Shown here one piece after another: positions 16,709-25,606 of a stretch of DNA of 64,000 bases. Below the pieces are notes generated by a model. It worked only from the letters and a program-made list of their open reading frames with translations, made no database searches and was not told the origin of the DNA. The position numbers and the translations under genes were made by a program. The first letter of the stretch is position 1, and every line of letters starts with the position of its first letter. The stretch covers positions 1 through 64,000 of the forward strand of contig NZ_BJXV01000017.1 in the NCBI RefSeq assembly GCF_007991175.1, in the 5' to 3' direction. The DNA comes from Halovibrio variabilis (GTDB lineage Bacteria; Pseudomonadota; Gammaproteobacteria; Pseudomonadales; Halomonadaceae).

Positions 16709-17330
16709 AGAAGCAGCAAACAGCACGGCGTTAAACAGTGATCATATAAGCAAGCCAGCTCAAGTGACTATTGGCTGGCGAGACAGACCCAGCCACTACG
16801 GGCGCATAAGCCGTGCGTTGCACTGGCTGACCGCCGCACTGATCACACTGCAATTTACCGTGTTGCTGGCTTGGCGGGGAATGGGCGAAAACGCTATCAC
16901 GTTGTTTTTGGCGAGCATTGGGCCTCATGGCTCGTTAGGTTTTATGATTTTGATAGTGAGCCTGGCACGCCTTTTCTGGGCATGGGTCAACCGCAAGCAG
17001 CGTCCTCCGCAGCCGCTCGGATGGGGTGGCCGCATAGCGCGCCTTGTACATATCACTTTTTATGCGCTCCTGCTGTGGCTGCCTGCTTTCGCCATTTTGC
17101 GCCAATACGGCCGTGGCGGGGCGCTGCGCTTTTATGGCATGGAGCTACTGCCCGAAGCGGAACGAGACATCACCTGGATGATCGCCCCCGCCGATCTTCT
17201 TCACGGCCCACTTTCGTGGCTGCTATGTGGGTTGGTCATCGGCCATATCGCGATGGCGCTGATTCACCGCTTCTGGCTTAAAAACCGGGTACTGGCGCGT
17301 ATGGTGGGGGCCAGTGATAGACAAAGGTAA
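16701..17330 (+). CDS. Cytochrome b561-family membrane protein
   Basis: Four-helix di-heme membrane cytochrome. Landmarks are RISRALHWLTAALITLQF (first heme His), IGPHGSLGFMILIVSLARLFW, RIARLVHITFYALLLWLPAF and LLHGPLSWLLCGLVIGHIAM; the paired His residues of the family are present. At 209 residues it is a little longer than usual because of a 25-residue N-terminal extension. Its start overlaps the end of the siderophore-reductase gene, so both are cotranscribed from the Fur-controlled promoter; an electron-supply role for ferric reduction is an inference from this coupling. Confidence 0.85.
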   Translation: MAKEAANSTALNSDHISKPAQVTIGWRDRPSHYGRISRALHWLTAALITLQFTVLLAWRGMGENAITLFLASIGPHGSLGFMILIVSLARLFWAWVNRKQRPPQPLGWGGRIARLVHITFYALLLWLPAFAILRQYGRGGALRFYGMELLPEAERDITWMIAPADLLHGPLSWLLCGLVIGHIAMALIHRFWLKNRVLARMVGASDRQR

Positions 17331-17351
17331 AGTGAAACAAGTGGAATTTTG

Positions 17352-17633
17352 TCATCCCGCCGCGTGAAGAGGAGTGACCTGAGAGCGTGGACGCTGTGAC
17401 GCTTGCCATAGCTCATACTTGAGTTGCATTTCCAGCCACATTTCGGCGCTGGTACCCAATGCTTGCTCAAGCCTCAATGCCATGTCAGCAGAAATACCGG
17501 CATTACCGTTCAGAATCCGCGATAGCGCAGTACGCGTCACGCCAAGCTGCTGGGCCGCCTGGGTAACAGAGATATCGCCAATGTACTCGCGCAAAACAGC
17601 GCCAGGATGCGCGGGATTATGCATGCGATTCAT
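17352..17633 (-). CDS. higA: HigA-type antitoxin (XRE family)
   Basis: Small helix-turn-helix protein of 93 residues of the HigA/VapI type: N-terminal NRMHNPAHPGAVLREYIGDI, then the DNA-binding motif VTQAAQQLGVTRTALSRILN and GNAGISADMALRLEQALG. It neutralises the HigB-type toxin encoded just upstream (9-nt gap) and should repress the operon. The pair stands between the cytochrome b561 gene and the truncated exporter, in a stretch with rearrangement marks. Confidence 0.9.
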   Translation of the reverse strand: MNRMHNPAHPGAVLREYIGDISVTQAAQQLGVTRTALSRILNGNAGISADMALRLEQALGTSAEMWLEMQLKYELWQASQRPRSQVTPLHAAG

Positions 17634-17641
17634 GCGACCTC

Positions 17642-17920
17642 CTAGTGATAGTCTTGATAATCAACGAGGATGGCATCCTCGCCTTCGAAAGCGAAGGTGA
17701 GCCGCCAGTTCCCGTTGACAGTGATAGACCAGTGTCCTTTCAGCTTATGGGACAAAGGATGCAGCTTCCAACCGGGTGCATTCATATCCTCAGGGCCCTT
17801 TGCACTGTCCAGCGCAGTTAGCTGGATTTGCAACTTGGTCGCGTGCTTGGCCTGAATACCGGAAGTTGAGCCGGTTTCGAAGAACTTGCGCAGGCCTTTG
17901 TGTCGAAAGCTCTTGATCAT
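17642..17920 (-). CDS. higB: HigB-type toxin (RelE/ParE superfamily)
   Basis: Toxin of 92 residues of the RelE/ParE fold, a ribosome-dependent mRNA endonuclease in characterised members. It starts MIKSFRHKGLRKFFETGS and has the family's central LSHKLKGHWSITVNGNWRLTF followed by DAILVDYQDYH. Toxin-first order, with the antitoxin 9 nt downstream, is the higBA arrangement. The dyad at 17928-17946 just upstream of the start is a likely operator. Confidence 0.9.
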   Translation of the reverse strand: MIKSFRHKGLRKFFETGSTSGIQAKHATKLQIQLTALDSAKGPEDMNAPGWKLHPLSHKLKGHWSITVNGNWRLTFAFEGEDAILVDYQDYH

Positions 17921-17927
17921 ATGCGCA

Positions 17928-17946
17928 GTGTATAGCCACGCTACAC
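17928..17946 (-). promoter_or_regulatory. Dyad upstream of higBA, probable operator
   Basis: gtgtatagccacgctacac contains gtgta/tacac arms around a 9-nt centre and lies 8 bp before the higB start. Position and symmetry fit an operator for the HigA repressor; not proven. Confidence 0.45.
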
Positions 17947-17955
17947 GTCTATCAA

Positions 17956-19314
17956 CTATGTAGCCTCAGCCGTCTTTAACACCACCTCCTCACCAACAAC
18001 CTGCTCTATCGCCAACAGCTTGCCGCTCTCCAGCCTCACCAAACGATCCGCGAGGTGGAAGTAGCGGTCATCGTGGGTAATCACCAGCACCGCTTTGCCC
18101 ATGCGTTTTAGCTCAGGTAATACCTCGCAGTAGAATACCTCTTTGAATAACGGATCCTGATCCGCCGCCCACTCGTCAAACACCAAAAACGGCCGATCTT
18201 CAAGGTAGGCTACCACCAACGCTAGCCGCTTGCGCTGCCCCTGGGAGAGCGCCTGTGTGGTGAACGCACCGTTCTCAACGCGCACCTTGTGCTGCAAATG
18301 CAGCTTGGCCAGCAGGCGATTGCCCTCTTCGTCGAGGTCTTCCCGCGGCGCTTCCAACAGGCGCTCGAAAAGATGGAAGTCCGAGAACACCACCGAGAAG
18401 AGCTGCCGGTAGGCATCCCAGTCATCCGCCTCAACACGTTCGCCATTAAGCAACACCTCGCCACCATCCGGTGGGTAAAGCCCCACCACCACTTTGGCCA
18501 GCGTGGTCTTGCCGCTACCGTTGCCACCCACCAGAAACACCACTTCCCCCGGCGTAAAACTCAGATTAATCGGCCCCAGCTCAAAGAAGTCATCGCTCTG
18601 CTCGTGGTAGTACTGGTGGGTGACGTCGCGCAACTCAAGCCGTTGAAAATCAGGCACCTGAGGTGACGCCTGCCGCTCCTGCCCATGGGGCATCTCGCGT
18701 GTGATGTCATCAATTCGGCTAGCAGCTACCCGCGCCATATTGATCCGCGGAATATTAATCAGCAACCCTTCCAAGGGCGTCACCATAAATACAAACACCA
18801 GGGCAAAACCGGTCATTACATGGGTTTGATTAGGCCCGTCGCCCGCCAATACAAACAGTACCAGGCCAATAAAGGCGTACATCAGGAACTGCCCCCAACT
18901 GGTCGAGATAACGAACAGCGACATGCCATAGGTGCGCAGCCGCCGCACGCTTTCAACCGACTCCCCCAGTATCTGATCCATAAAGACCCGGCTCTTGCGC
19001 CGGTGCAGGCGTAGCTCTTTTGCCCCATCGGTCAGCGCGCGGAAATGCCCAAACAAGCGATCCTGCTCTGACGAGGCATCCTGGAGGTAATGAATAGCGC
19101 GTAAGTGCACCAGATGGTAGCCAACAGCACCCAGCCCAATCACCCCTAAAGCAAACAAGAACACCTGCCATGAGAGCATCGCCAGGTAGCCCAAGCACCC
19201 CACTACAATGACCGTATTGGTCAAAATCACCGGCAAGCTAACGAACAGTACCGCCACATTGTTGCTGTGCTCGGTGAGCGCCGACTGGATCCGCGCACTG
19301 CCCCAGCCGCTCAA
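17956..19314 (-). CDS. Truncated PvdE/SyrD-type cyclic-peptide exporter
   Basis: Homologue of the exporter at 11095-12753 that lacks about 100 N-terminal residues: the reading begins at GSARIQSALTEHSNNV, which aligns with residue about 107 of the complete protein, and only a TTG (19314) is available as a start. Immediately upstream a one-base insertion (ctgggg for ctggg) separates it from LFERL in another frame, and after that the sequence turns into a PvdA fragment. The ATPase part is complete ([45 protein letters not shown]). Two to three N-terminal helices are missing, so it is probably a pseudogene despite the long open frame. Confidence 0.75.
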   Translation of the reverse strand: MSGWGSARIQSALTEHSNNVAVLFVSLPVILTNTVIVVGCLGYLAMLSWQVFLFALGVIGLGAVGYHLVHLRAIHYLQDASSEQDRLFGHFRALTDGAKELRLHRRKSRVFMDQILGESVESVRRLRTYGMSLFVISTSWGQFLMYAFIGLVLFVLAGDGPNQTHVMTGFALVFVFMVTPLEGLLINIPRINMARVAASRIDDITREMPHGQERQASPQVPDFQRLELRDVTHQYYHEQSDDFFELGPINLSFTPGEVVFLVGGNGSGKTTLAKVVVGLYPPDGGEVLLNGERVEADDWDAYRQLFSVVFSDFHLFERLLEAPREDLDEEGNRLLAKLHLQHKVRVENGAFTTQALSQGQRKRLALVVAYLEDRPFLVFDEWAADQDPLFKEVFYCEVLPELKRMGKAVLVITHDDRYFHLADRLVRLESGKLLAIEQVVGEEVVLKTAEAT

Positions 19315-19322
19315 ACAGCGCC

Positions 19323-19643
19323 GTCGACACCATTCGGCAGGTCACCCGCTACGACGCAGTGGTGTTAGCCACCGGCTATGTACGCGACACCCATAAACAG
19401 CTACTGGCCTCAGTGGCGGACTACCTGCCTGATTTTGCCGTTAATCGCCACTATCAGCTCTATACCAAGCCTGAGTTCAAACCGGCTATTTTCCTGCAAG
19501 GCAGCTGCGAGCCCACCCATGGCTTGAGCGACACCCTGCTGTCGATTTTGGCGGCACGGACAAGTGAGATTTGTGCTGCAATAGATCAGACAACCGCCTT
19601 GTCTACCTCTGCTCCCTGTAAGCAAGAAGTCCCCGCGCCATAG
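19323..19643 (+). pseudogene. C-terminal fragment of ornithine N5-monooxygenase (PvdA type)
   Basis: In frame from 19323 the sequence reads RYDAVVLATGYVRDTHKQLL, later YQLYTKPEFKPAIFLQGSCE, then THGLSDTLLSILAARTSEI and stops. The ATGY motif and THGLSDTLLS are hallmarks of flavin N-hydroxylases that make hydroxamate siderophore building blocks. Only about the last 107 codons remain; the FAD- and NADPH-binding parts are absent. It abuts, in opposite orientation, the truncated exporter. A fragment from the middle of the same kind of gene lies at 27460-27711. Confidence 0.82.
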
Positions 19644-19697
19644 TGGCCAATCCCGGTGTTCACAAAGTGTTGACATCGGGTTATAGCCATTCATAAT

Positions 19698-19716
19698 ACA
19701 AACAATAATAATTAGT
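19698..19716 (+). promoter_or_regulatory. Fur-box-like site upstream of receptor C
   Basis: The A/T-rich stretch around aacaataataattagtatt shares the aataattag core with the better site at 15685, but matches the 19-bp consensus at only about 10-11 positions. It lies 45-60 bp upstream of the GTG start of receptor C, a suitable place for a Fur operator. Confidence 0.4.
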
Positions 19717-19759
19717 ATTTACATAAAATCGACACAAACCTAATGCAAGGAGAACATTC

Positions 19760-21889
19760 GTGAACCAACCTCTTTTCCGCAAGCGGTGGCTAACGGCAGC
19801 TATTGCTGCAGCTGCCTGCAGCTCTTCGGCGTTTGCTCAGGAAGCAGACCAAGACTCATCTGATTTGCCAGTTGTCAGGGTAGTAGGCGAAGCAATCTCT
19901 GAGCCTGCTACCGAAGATACAGGGTCTTACACGTCAAACAGGGTGACCATAGGTAAGCAAGGACTGTCACTCAAAGAGACACCTCAATCTGTCAGCGTCA
20001 TCACCCGAGAGCGCATGAACGACCAGAATATGACAACGCTGGATGACGTCCTTACACGCACCACAGGCATCACCAAACGAGACTTCGGCCCCACCGCATC
20101 GGTCTACCTCTCGCGCGGCTACGAAATTGACACCATGCTGCTCGACGGCACCCCCATCGACAGCGCGATCGGCGTAACCGACACCATGTTCGATACTGCG
20201 GTACTGGACCGTGTGGAAGTCCTACGAGGGCCGGCAGGGCTCATTCAGGGCTCAGGTGAGCCCAGTGGTACCGTTAATCTGGCGCGCAAACGCGCCCAGG
20301 AAGAGTTCGGCTTTCAGACGGCGCTATCATATGGCTCTCACGACGCCTATCGCGGTGAAATCGATGTTACCGGAGCGTTGGATGAGTCCGGCCGACTTCG
20401 TGGTCGCTTTGTCGGCGTACATGATGATCGGAACCATTTCATCGACCATGTCTATACCGAAAACACCACAGGGTATGGAACGTTAGAATACGACATCACT
20501 CCGAGCACCACCGTATCCGTCGGTCTCATGGATCAATCAGGCGAATCCAGGCCCAATTATGGCCTCCCTCAACTCGCCAATGGGCAGTTACTGGACATTG
20601 ATCGGTCTACCTATCACGGCTCGCTCTGGGACGTGAAGGATGAAAGCATCGAGCGCTATTTCGCCGAGCTGGAGCATGAGCTTGATAACGGAGGCAATTT
20701 TCGTATTATCGCCAACCATATTGATCGAGAAACCGATACACAGCAAAGCACCGCTGGCGTCAGCATCCCTACATCAAACTCGGATGATATTGATATCTGG
20801 CAATGGCGCATCGTCAACCCACGCCAAGATCGCTTCGTCGATGCCACGCTTTCCACGCCTTTTGAGCTGGCAGGAAAGACACACAACCTAATGGTCGGCG
20901 CCAGCCATAGGATCACCGAGGAAGAAACCTTATTCGGATCCGGCGATCCTCAGTTCATTCAGCGCAACTTGGCCAATCCCAATCCAAACACACCGAAACC
21001 CACATTCGACGTCAACCAAACTCGGGATCTGGAGACGCAGGAAACCAGCCTCTACAGTCAGCTCAGACTATCGGTCCTTGAAGACACCACTCTCATTGCA
21101 GGCGGCCAAGTGAGCTGGTGGGAATCAGAGGACCAACTGGATTCAACCAACAACTTCGAGATCGACAGCGAGTTCACGCCCTATGTCGGCTTGATCTATG
21201 ATATCAACGATCAAGTCTCAACCTATGCCAGCTACACCGAAATTTTCCAGCCGCAGAGCTCGCAGCAGGTGAACGGCGACTTCCTCGACCCCCGCACCGG
21301 TCAGCAGGTTGAGCTCGGGCTGAAGGGGGAGCACATGAACGGAGCCTTGAACTGGCATGCCTCGACGTTCAAGATTACCGACAAAAACCGCGGCATCACT
21401 GACCTGGACAATCCGGGCTTTTCAGTTGCCGAGGGTGAAGCGGAAAGTGAAGGCTTCGAGCTTGAGGTCACCGGCCGCCTGATGCCTCGCTGGGATATTT
21501 CAGCAGGCTATGCCTATACCCAGACAGAACTAGTCAACGACCCAGTACAGGAAGGTAGACCGCTTTCCACCGACACGCCGGAGCATGACCTTAAGCTCTG
21601 GACTCGCTATCGATTCTCCGATAACCCTGATCAAGGCTGGAGAGTGGGCGCCGGTCTCAACTATTCAAGTGAAACCTTCGCCGAAGCCGGGGACACGCGT
21701 TGGGAGCAAGGCGGATACACGACAATCTCCGGCCTGATTGGCTATCGACTCAATCGTAACCTGGACTTCGCCCTGACCGGAGAAAACCTGACAGACAAGA
21801 AGTATTTTGAAACTGTCAGAGCTAGAACTCGCAACAACTATTATGGTGAACCACGTAACTTCATGCTAACAATGCGCTACCAGTACTAA
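19760..21889 (+). CDS. TonB-dependent siderophore receptor without STN domain (unit C)
   Basis: Outer-membrane receptor of 709 residues with a GTG start backed by aaggag. Signal peptide to about residue 26 (SSAFAQ), TonB-box-like LPVVRVVGE, plug (KETPQSVSVITRERMNDQ, LSRGYEIDTMLLDGTP, LDRVEVLRGPAGLIQGSGEP) and a barrel ending MRYQY. It parallels receptor B along its length (for instance TPEHDLKLWTRYRFSDNP and NNYYGEPRNFMLTM) but lacks the STN domain, and no FecI/FecR pair is linked, so it is not expected to signal. FpvA/FoxA/FhuE-like; ligand unknown. Paired with binding protein C downstream. Confidence 0.93.
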   Translation: MNQPLFRKRWLTAAIAAAACSSSAFAQEADQDSSDLPVVRVVGEAISEPATEDTGSYTSNRVTIGKQGLSLKETPQSVSVITRERMNDQNMTTLDDVLTRTTGITKRDFGPTASVYLSRGYEIDTMLLDGTPIDSAIGVTDTMFDTAVLDRVEVLRGPAGLIQGSGEPSGTVNLARKRAQEEFGFQTALSYGSHDAYRGEIDVTGALDESGRLRGRFVGVHDDRNHFIDHVYTENTTGYGTLEYDITPSTTVSVGLMDQSGESRPNYGLPQLANGQLLDIDRSTYHGSLWDVKDESIERYFAELEHELDNGGNFRIIANHIDRETDTQQSTAGVSIPTSNSDDIDIWQWRIVNPRQDRFVDATLSTPFELAGKTHNLMVGASHRITEEETLFGSGDPQFIQRNLANPNPNTPKPTFDVNQTRDLETQETSLYSQLRLSVLEDTTLIAGGQVSWWESEDQLDSTNNFEIDSEFTPYVGLIYDINDQVSTYASYTEIFQPQSSQQVNGDFLDPRTGQQVELGLKGEHMNGALNWHASTFKITDKNRGITDLDNPGFSVAEGEAESEGFELEVTGRLMPRWDISAGYAYTQTELVNDPVQEGRPLSTDTPEHDLKLWTRYRFSDNPDQGWRVGAGLNYSSETFAEAGDTRWEQGGYTTISGLIGYRLNRNLDFALTGENLTDKKYFETVRARTRNNYYGEPRNFMLTMRYQY

Positions 21890-21895
21890 GCGTCA

Positions 21896-21928
21896 AAACC
21901 GGTGCAGATGCCTTATCTGTACCGGTTT
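21896..21928 (+). terminator. Hairpin between receptor C and its binding protein
   Basis: Arms aaaccggtgcagat and atctgtaccggttt (one G-U pair) form a 14-bp stem with a 5-nt loop, starting 6 nt after the receptor stop and ending 42 nt before the binding-protein start. The following ccttctct is a poor U tract, so partial attenuation or 3'-end protection is likelier than full termination. Confidence 0.65.
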
Positions 21929-21969
21929 CCTTCTCTGGGCTGCTCCCGCCCCACTACACAGACTTTGAT

Positions 21970-22869
21970 ATGCTTGACGGACGATCAATAAATACCATTT
22001 CGTGGTTTGCACTGGTCATCGCCACCATTTTGACCTCCTTCCCCGTATGGAGTCAGCAGGTCAGGGAAGCAGGAACCGTCGCAACCCTCGACTTCGCCAT
22101 CGCCGAAACACTCTTCGCGGTCCAAGACCTGCCGGTCGCCATGGGCGGCGTCAGCAACTACCAAAGTTGGACAGAAGATGACTCACTCCCGCCCAACCTC
22201 GTGGACATTGGCTCCAACCCGCAGCCCAATAAGGAATTACTGTCCACGCTCAACCTCAACACTATTTTGATTCCGCTACAGTATGCGTACCTGAAGGATG
22301 ATCTTTCAAGTATCGCCCCGGTGGCGCAGCTCTCGCCCTATAACACATCCCCCTTATCAGGCTGGGAAAAAATGATCGCCTTCACCAAGGAAATCGGGAC
22401 ACATACGGAAAGGAAACCAGAGGTGCACCAGTTGATTGCTAACGCGGATGACCGCATGAATCATCTCCGCGATACTGCCACAACGCTTCCACAGCCACTA
22501 TTGCTAATGCAGTTCCTCGATACGAGACACGTCAGGGTCTACGGACGCAACAGCCTGCCTGGCATCATCCTTGAGCAACTTGGCCTGCGCAACGCCTGGG
22601 ACGGTCCATCCAGTCGCTGGGGAATCTCGACCATCGGAATCGGTGAGCTATTCAACATGGAGGCTCACTTCGTCGTAGTGGACACCTCGCACCTGCCGAG
22701 CAGACGTACGACTCAGGAGAATGTCATGGCCAGCGAGCTATGGGGGCAACTGCCTAGCGTTCGGGCGGGCAACACCACCCTGCTGGACGCCGACTTCTGG
22801 GTTTTTGGTGCGATTCCCTCGGCAATTTTGTTTGCTGACTCTTTAATCAATGCCTTTGAATCGAAGTAA
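21970..22869 (+). CDS. FhuD-like siderophore-binding periplasmic protein (unit C)
   Basis: Third paralogue of the FhuD-type binding proteins, 299 residues. After a signal peptide (ISWFALVIATILTSFPVWSQ) the mature part starts near VATLDFAIAETLFAV. The family landmarks are there: PNKELLSTLNLNTILIP, LLLMQFLDTRHVRVYGRNSL, LEQLGLRNAW, WGQLPSVRAGNTTLLDADFW. No clear Shine-Dalgarno precedes the ATG. It follows receptor C after the hairpin and probably carries the same ligand to FhuB. Confidence 0.87.
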   Translation: MLDGRSINTISWFALVIATILTSFPVWSQQVREAGTVATLDFAIAETLFAVQDLPVAMGGVSNYQSWTEDDSLPPNLVDIGSNPQPNKELLSTLNLNTILIPLQYAYLKDDLSSIAPVAQLSPYNTSPLSGWEKMIAFTKEIGTHTERKPEVHQLIANADDRMNHLRDTATTLPQPLLLMQFLDTRHVRVYGRNSLPGIILEQLGLRNAWDGPSSRWGISTIGIGELFNMEAHFVVVDTSHLPSRRTTQENVMASELWGQLPSVRAGNTTLLDADFWVFGAIPSAILFADSLINAFESK

Positions 22870-23266
22870 ATAACAGATGCGAAGACGGTAAAATCTTGCC
22901 GATCGTTTTTCCTACCAGGCAGTCCAAAACCGTTCCTATTGCGGCCTTCTTGCGCGGCCACTGTAGCCTCGCGAACCTCTAACAGAGAAATTAATTAGGC
23001 TTCGATATCGCAAAGTTCGATAGACAGAACACAATTTTCACTTGGTAGTTAAGAACTTCCAGAAACCAGAAATGAACATCTACCCACCATTGCACCCGAT
23101 CGCCGGTGCCGCACATTTCGATTCCTTCCCCATGGCCTCATACTGTCCAAGGCAGACGGCACCCCGCATCAAGGAATGCAAATCACTCTTATTGAGTTTC
23201 ATTATTATCTTCCCTACCCTATGTCGCGCATTCCAATACCAAGCATCCCCAGCAAGGGTAATCGCA
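22870..23266 (+). other. Intergenic stretch with a weak Fur-box-like site upstream of iutA
   Basis: About 400 bp without a convincing gene. A reading frame continuous with the receptor extends back to 23042, but its content is not protein-like before the signal peptide. At 23191-23209 attgagtttcattattatc matches the Fur consensus at 11 of 19 positions, best in its right half, and is placed about 60 bp before the receptor start. Nothing else was recognised. Confidence 0.35.
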
Positions 23267-25384
23267 ATGAAAAAACCGCTGACATTCGGCCTGATGGTAA
23301 CCGCCGGGTCGATGGCAACCAGCCTATACGCCCAGGAAAACCAGGACACCATGGTGGTGGTTGGCTCCCGCACCCCGGCACAGATCGATCAGGTACCCAG
23401 TGCTGCCCAAGTGGTCGAGGGCGAGCAACTACGGGAACAAACCAGTACCGGCGCCGACCTCAAGACCGCCCTGGGCAAACTGGTGCCCGGTCTCGACTTC
23501 GGCCCGCAGGGACGTACCAACGCCGGTCAGAACATGCGCGGGCGTACCGTCCAGGTACTCATCGATGGTGTCTCGATGAACAATTCGCGTAGCCTGTCAC
23601 GGCAATTTGATTCTATCGATCCGTTCAACATCGAGCGCGTCGAGGTCCTTTCCGGCGCCAGCAGCCTCTATGGCGGCGGCGCGACCGGCGGTATCATCAA
23701 TATCATCACCAAGACGGGTGACGAAGGCGAGCCGAATTGGGAGAGCGAGGTCGGCACGACGACGGGCTTCAAAAACAGCGATGATCTCGATTATCGTGTC
23801 GCCCAATCCGCCAGTGGGGGTAACGAATTCGTCACCGGGCGTATTGGCGTGGCCTATAAGGACAACGGCCGACACTATGACGCCAATGGCGATGAAATCT
23901 TCCCTGACCTGGCCCAGTCGGATCTTCAGGGTAACCGCTCCCTCGATATTCTCGGTAACCTGAGTTTCCAACTGACCGAAAACCAGACGCTGGACCTCAA
24001 GGCCCAGTTGTATGAATCCGGTTATGAAGACGATAAAGGCGTCTATTTCCCCAATCTGGCCTCATCGACGCCCAACTTGAGAGATGCTGAAATCCGTGAT
24101 GGTTTCTCGGCCGACCGGGAGCCGAAAACCGACCGTCGCATGTTCAACGTCAACTACCATCATGCGGATTTCCTTGGGCAGGACCTGTACCTTCAAGCCT
24201 ATCATCGTGAAGAGGAATCAAGCTTCCATCCCTTCCCCTACCCGGATGATGATGGCAGCTATTACTTCACCACCTCCAAGCAAAACACCACCCTCAGTGG
24301 ACTCAAGACGCTGATGTCATCGGACATCAGCGATACCGTCAGCCTGGATTATGGTCTGGATATCGACCGCGAGGAATTCGATGCCAGCCAGATGTATTTT
24401 GACGACTCGATTACGGATGCAACAGGCGGTCTCGTCCATAAAGAAAGTCGGGTGGAGCCTCGCTATCCAAGTTTCCAGATCGATGGGTTGTCGGCATTTG
24501 GGCAAGGTGAGTGGCAGGCGACCGAGCACTGGACATTGGGGGCCGGCATTCGTCAGCAGCACATGAATGTCGATGTCGATGACTTTCAGCCATCCGGACA
24601 AGCCTTGGCCAAGGGAGGGGAAAGTGATTATGACGTCACACTCTTCAATGCCAGTGCGCTTTACGATTTCCACAACGGCCATCAAACCTGGACCAGCTAC
24701 AGCGAAGGATTCGATCTGCCTGATCCTTCCAAGTATTACGGAAGGCCTGGACAGGATGCCAGCGATCAGACACTTGATGGTATAAAGACCCGCCAAGTCG
24801 AGCTGGGATGGCGCTATCAGGGTAACCAGTGGCAGACCCAGGCAGCGGCTTATTATTCATGGTCTAACTCCACCATTGAACTGGATGAGCAACTCAATAC
24901 CGTCCAAACAGATGACAAGCGTCGCGACTTCGGTCTCGAAGCTTCCGCTACACGATACCTTGGGGAACATTGGCAAGTGGGCGGTACGCTGCATGCCTTG
25001 AGATCCGAACAGAAAATCGACGGTGAATGGGAGAAACGAGGCATCACCGTGTCTCCTTACCCCTCGCAACATACCGCCACATTGCATGCACAATGGTCGG
25101 ATCTCGACCGCACACTACGCCTGCAAGCCAACCGCTCGTGGGACTACGAAGACTATCAGGGTGACGAAATCGAGGGTAATACCACCCTGGATCTCATCGG
25201 CAGCCACCAGACCGACTTTGGCAAGGTCAGCCTGGGCATAGAGAACCTGACCGATGAACAGTACTCAACGCCGTGGGGGCAGCGTGCCGCCGGCTTCTAC
25301 TCTCCCTACTTCGGCCCCGAATACCTCTACGACTACCAAGGACGTGGACGCACCTACACGCTGAACTGGTCGATGTCCTACTGA
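23267..25384 (+). CDS. iutA: IutA-like ferric aerobactin/hydroxamate receptor
   Basis: TonB-dependent receptor of 705 residues very like E. coli IutA along its length: plug RTNAGQNMRGRTVQVLIDGV, SRQFDSIDPFNIERVEVLSG, ASSLYGGGATGGIINIITK; barrel DLPDPSKYYGRPGQ, TRQVELGWRYQGNQ, TVQTDDKRRDFGLEASA; C-terminus WGQRAAGFYSP and LYDYQGRGRTYTLNWSMSY. The start at 23267 gives a normal signal peptide (ending SLYAQ) and has aaggg upstream. Unlike units A-D it has no binding-protein gene behind it; a terminator follows. Aerobactin is a citrate-hydroxamate siderophore taken up via FhuBCD in E. coli, consistent with the shared pump here. Confidence 0.9.
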   Translation: MKKPLTFGLMVTAGSMATSLYAQENQDTMVVVGSRTPAQIDQVPSAAQVVEGEQLREQTSTGADLKTALGKLVPGLDFGPQGRTNAGQNMRGRTVQVLIDGVSMNNSRSLSRQFDSIDPFNIERVEVLSGASSLYGGGATGGIINIITKTGDEGEPNWESEVGTTTGFKNSDDLDYRVAQSASGGNEFVTGRIGVAYKDNGRHYDANGDEIFPDLAQSDLQGNRSLDILGNLSFQLTENQTLDLKAQLYESGYEDDKGVYFPNLASSTPNLRDAEIRDGFSADREPKTDRRMFNVNYHHADFLGQDLYLQAYHREEESSFHPFPYPDDDGSYYFTTSKQNTTLSGLKTLMSSDISDTVSLDYGLDIDREEFDASQMYFDDSITDATGGLVHKESRVEPRYPSFQIDGLSAFGQGEWQATEHWTLGAGIRQQHMNVDVDDFQPSGQALAKGGESDYDVTLFNASALYDFHNGHQTWTSYSEGFDLPDPSKYYGRPGQDASDQTLDGIKTRQVELGWRYQGNQWQTQAAAYYSWSNSTIELDEQLNTVQTDDKRRDFGLEASATRYLGEHWQVGGTLHALRSEQKIDGEWEKRGITVSPYPSQHTATLHAQWSDLDRTLRLQANRSWDYEDYQGDEIEGNTTLDLIGSHQTDFGKVSLGIENLTDEQYSTPWGQRAAGFYSPYFGPEYLYDYQGRGRTYTLNWSMSY

Positions 25385-25408
25385 TTCATCGTGCCAACGC
25401 TCGCTTTC

Positions 25409-25433
25409 GCCCCGCTCTCATGCGGGGCTTTTT
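25409..25433 (+). terminator. Intrinsic terminator after iutA
   Basis: Perfect 7-bp GC stem gccccgc/gcggggc (25409-25415, 25422-25428) with loop tctcat followed by ttttt, 25 bp after the receptor stop codon. Confidence 0.85.
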
Positions 25434-25501
25434 AATGGCTAGAACGACGACAGCTGACTGTTATCCCTCCTCTCCCATCCAATCACCAAGAAGTCACTGC
25501 G

Positions 25502-25606
25502 GCATGGCATTCCCCTTCCAGGCTCGCGGCGGTTATTGCTATAACTGCCTGCAGCACCTCGACAGCGGCACTTGCGCAAAACGCTGAAGTCGCTCTTTTT
25601 ACCTAA
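25502..25606 (+). pseudogene. Possible signal-peptide remnant of a receptor gene
   Basis: Reading in one frame from 25502 gives RLAAVIAITACSTSTAALAQ followed by NAEVALFT and a stop, which looks like the export signal of a TonB-dependent receptor such as those at 19760 and 27871. No start codon is in frame nearby and no plug domain follows; the AAA/PD-(D/E)XK repeat unit begins at its end. Short, so tentative. Confidence 0.3.
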
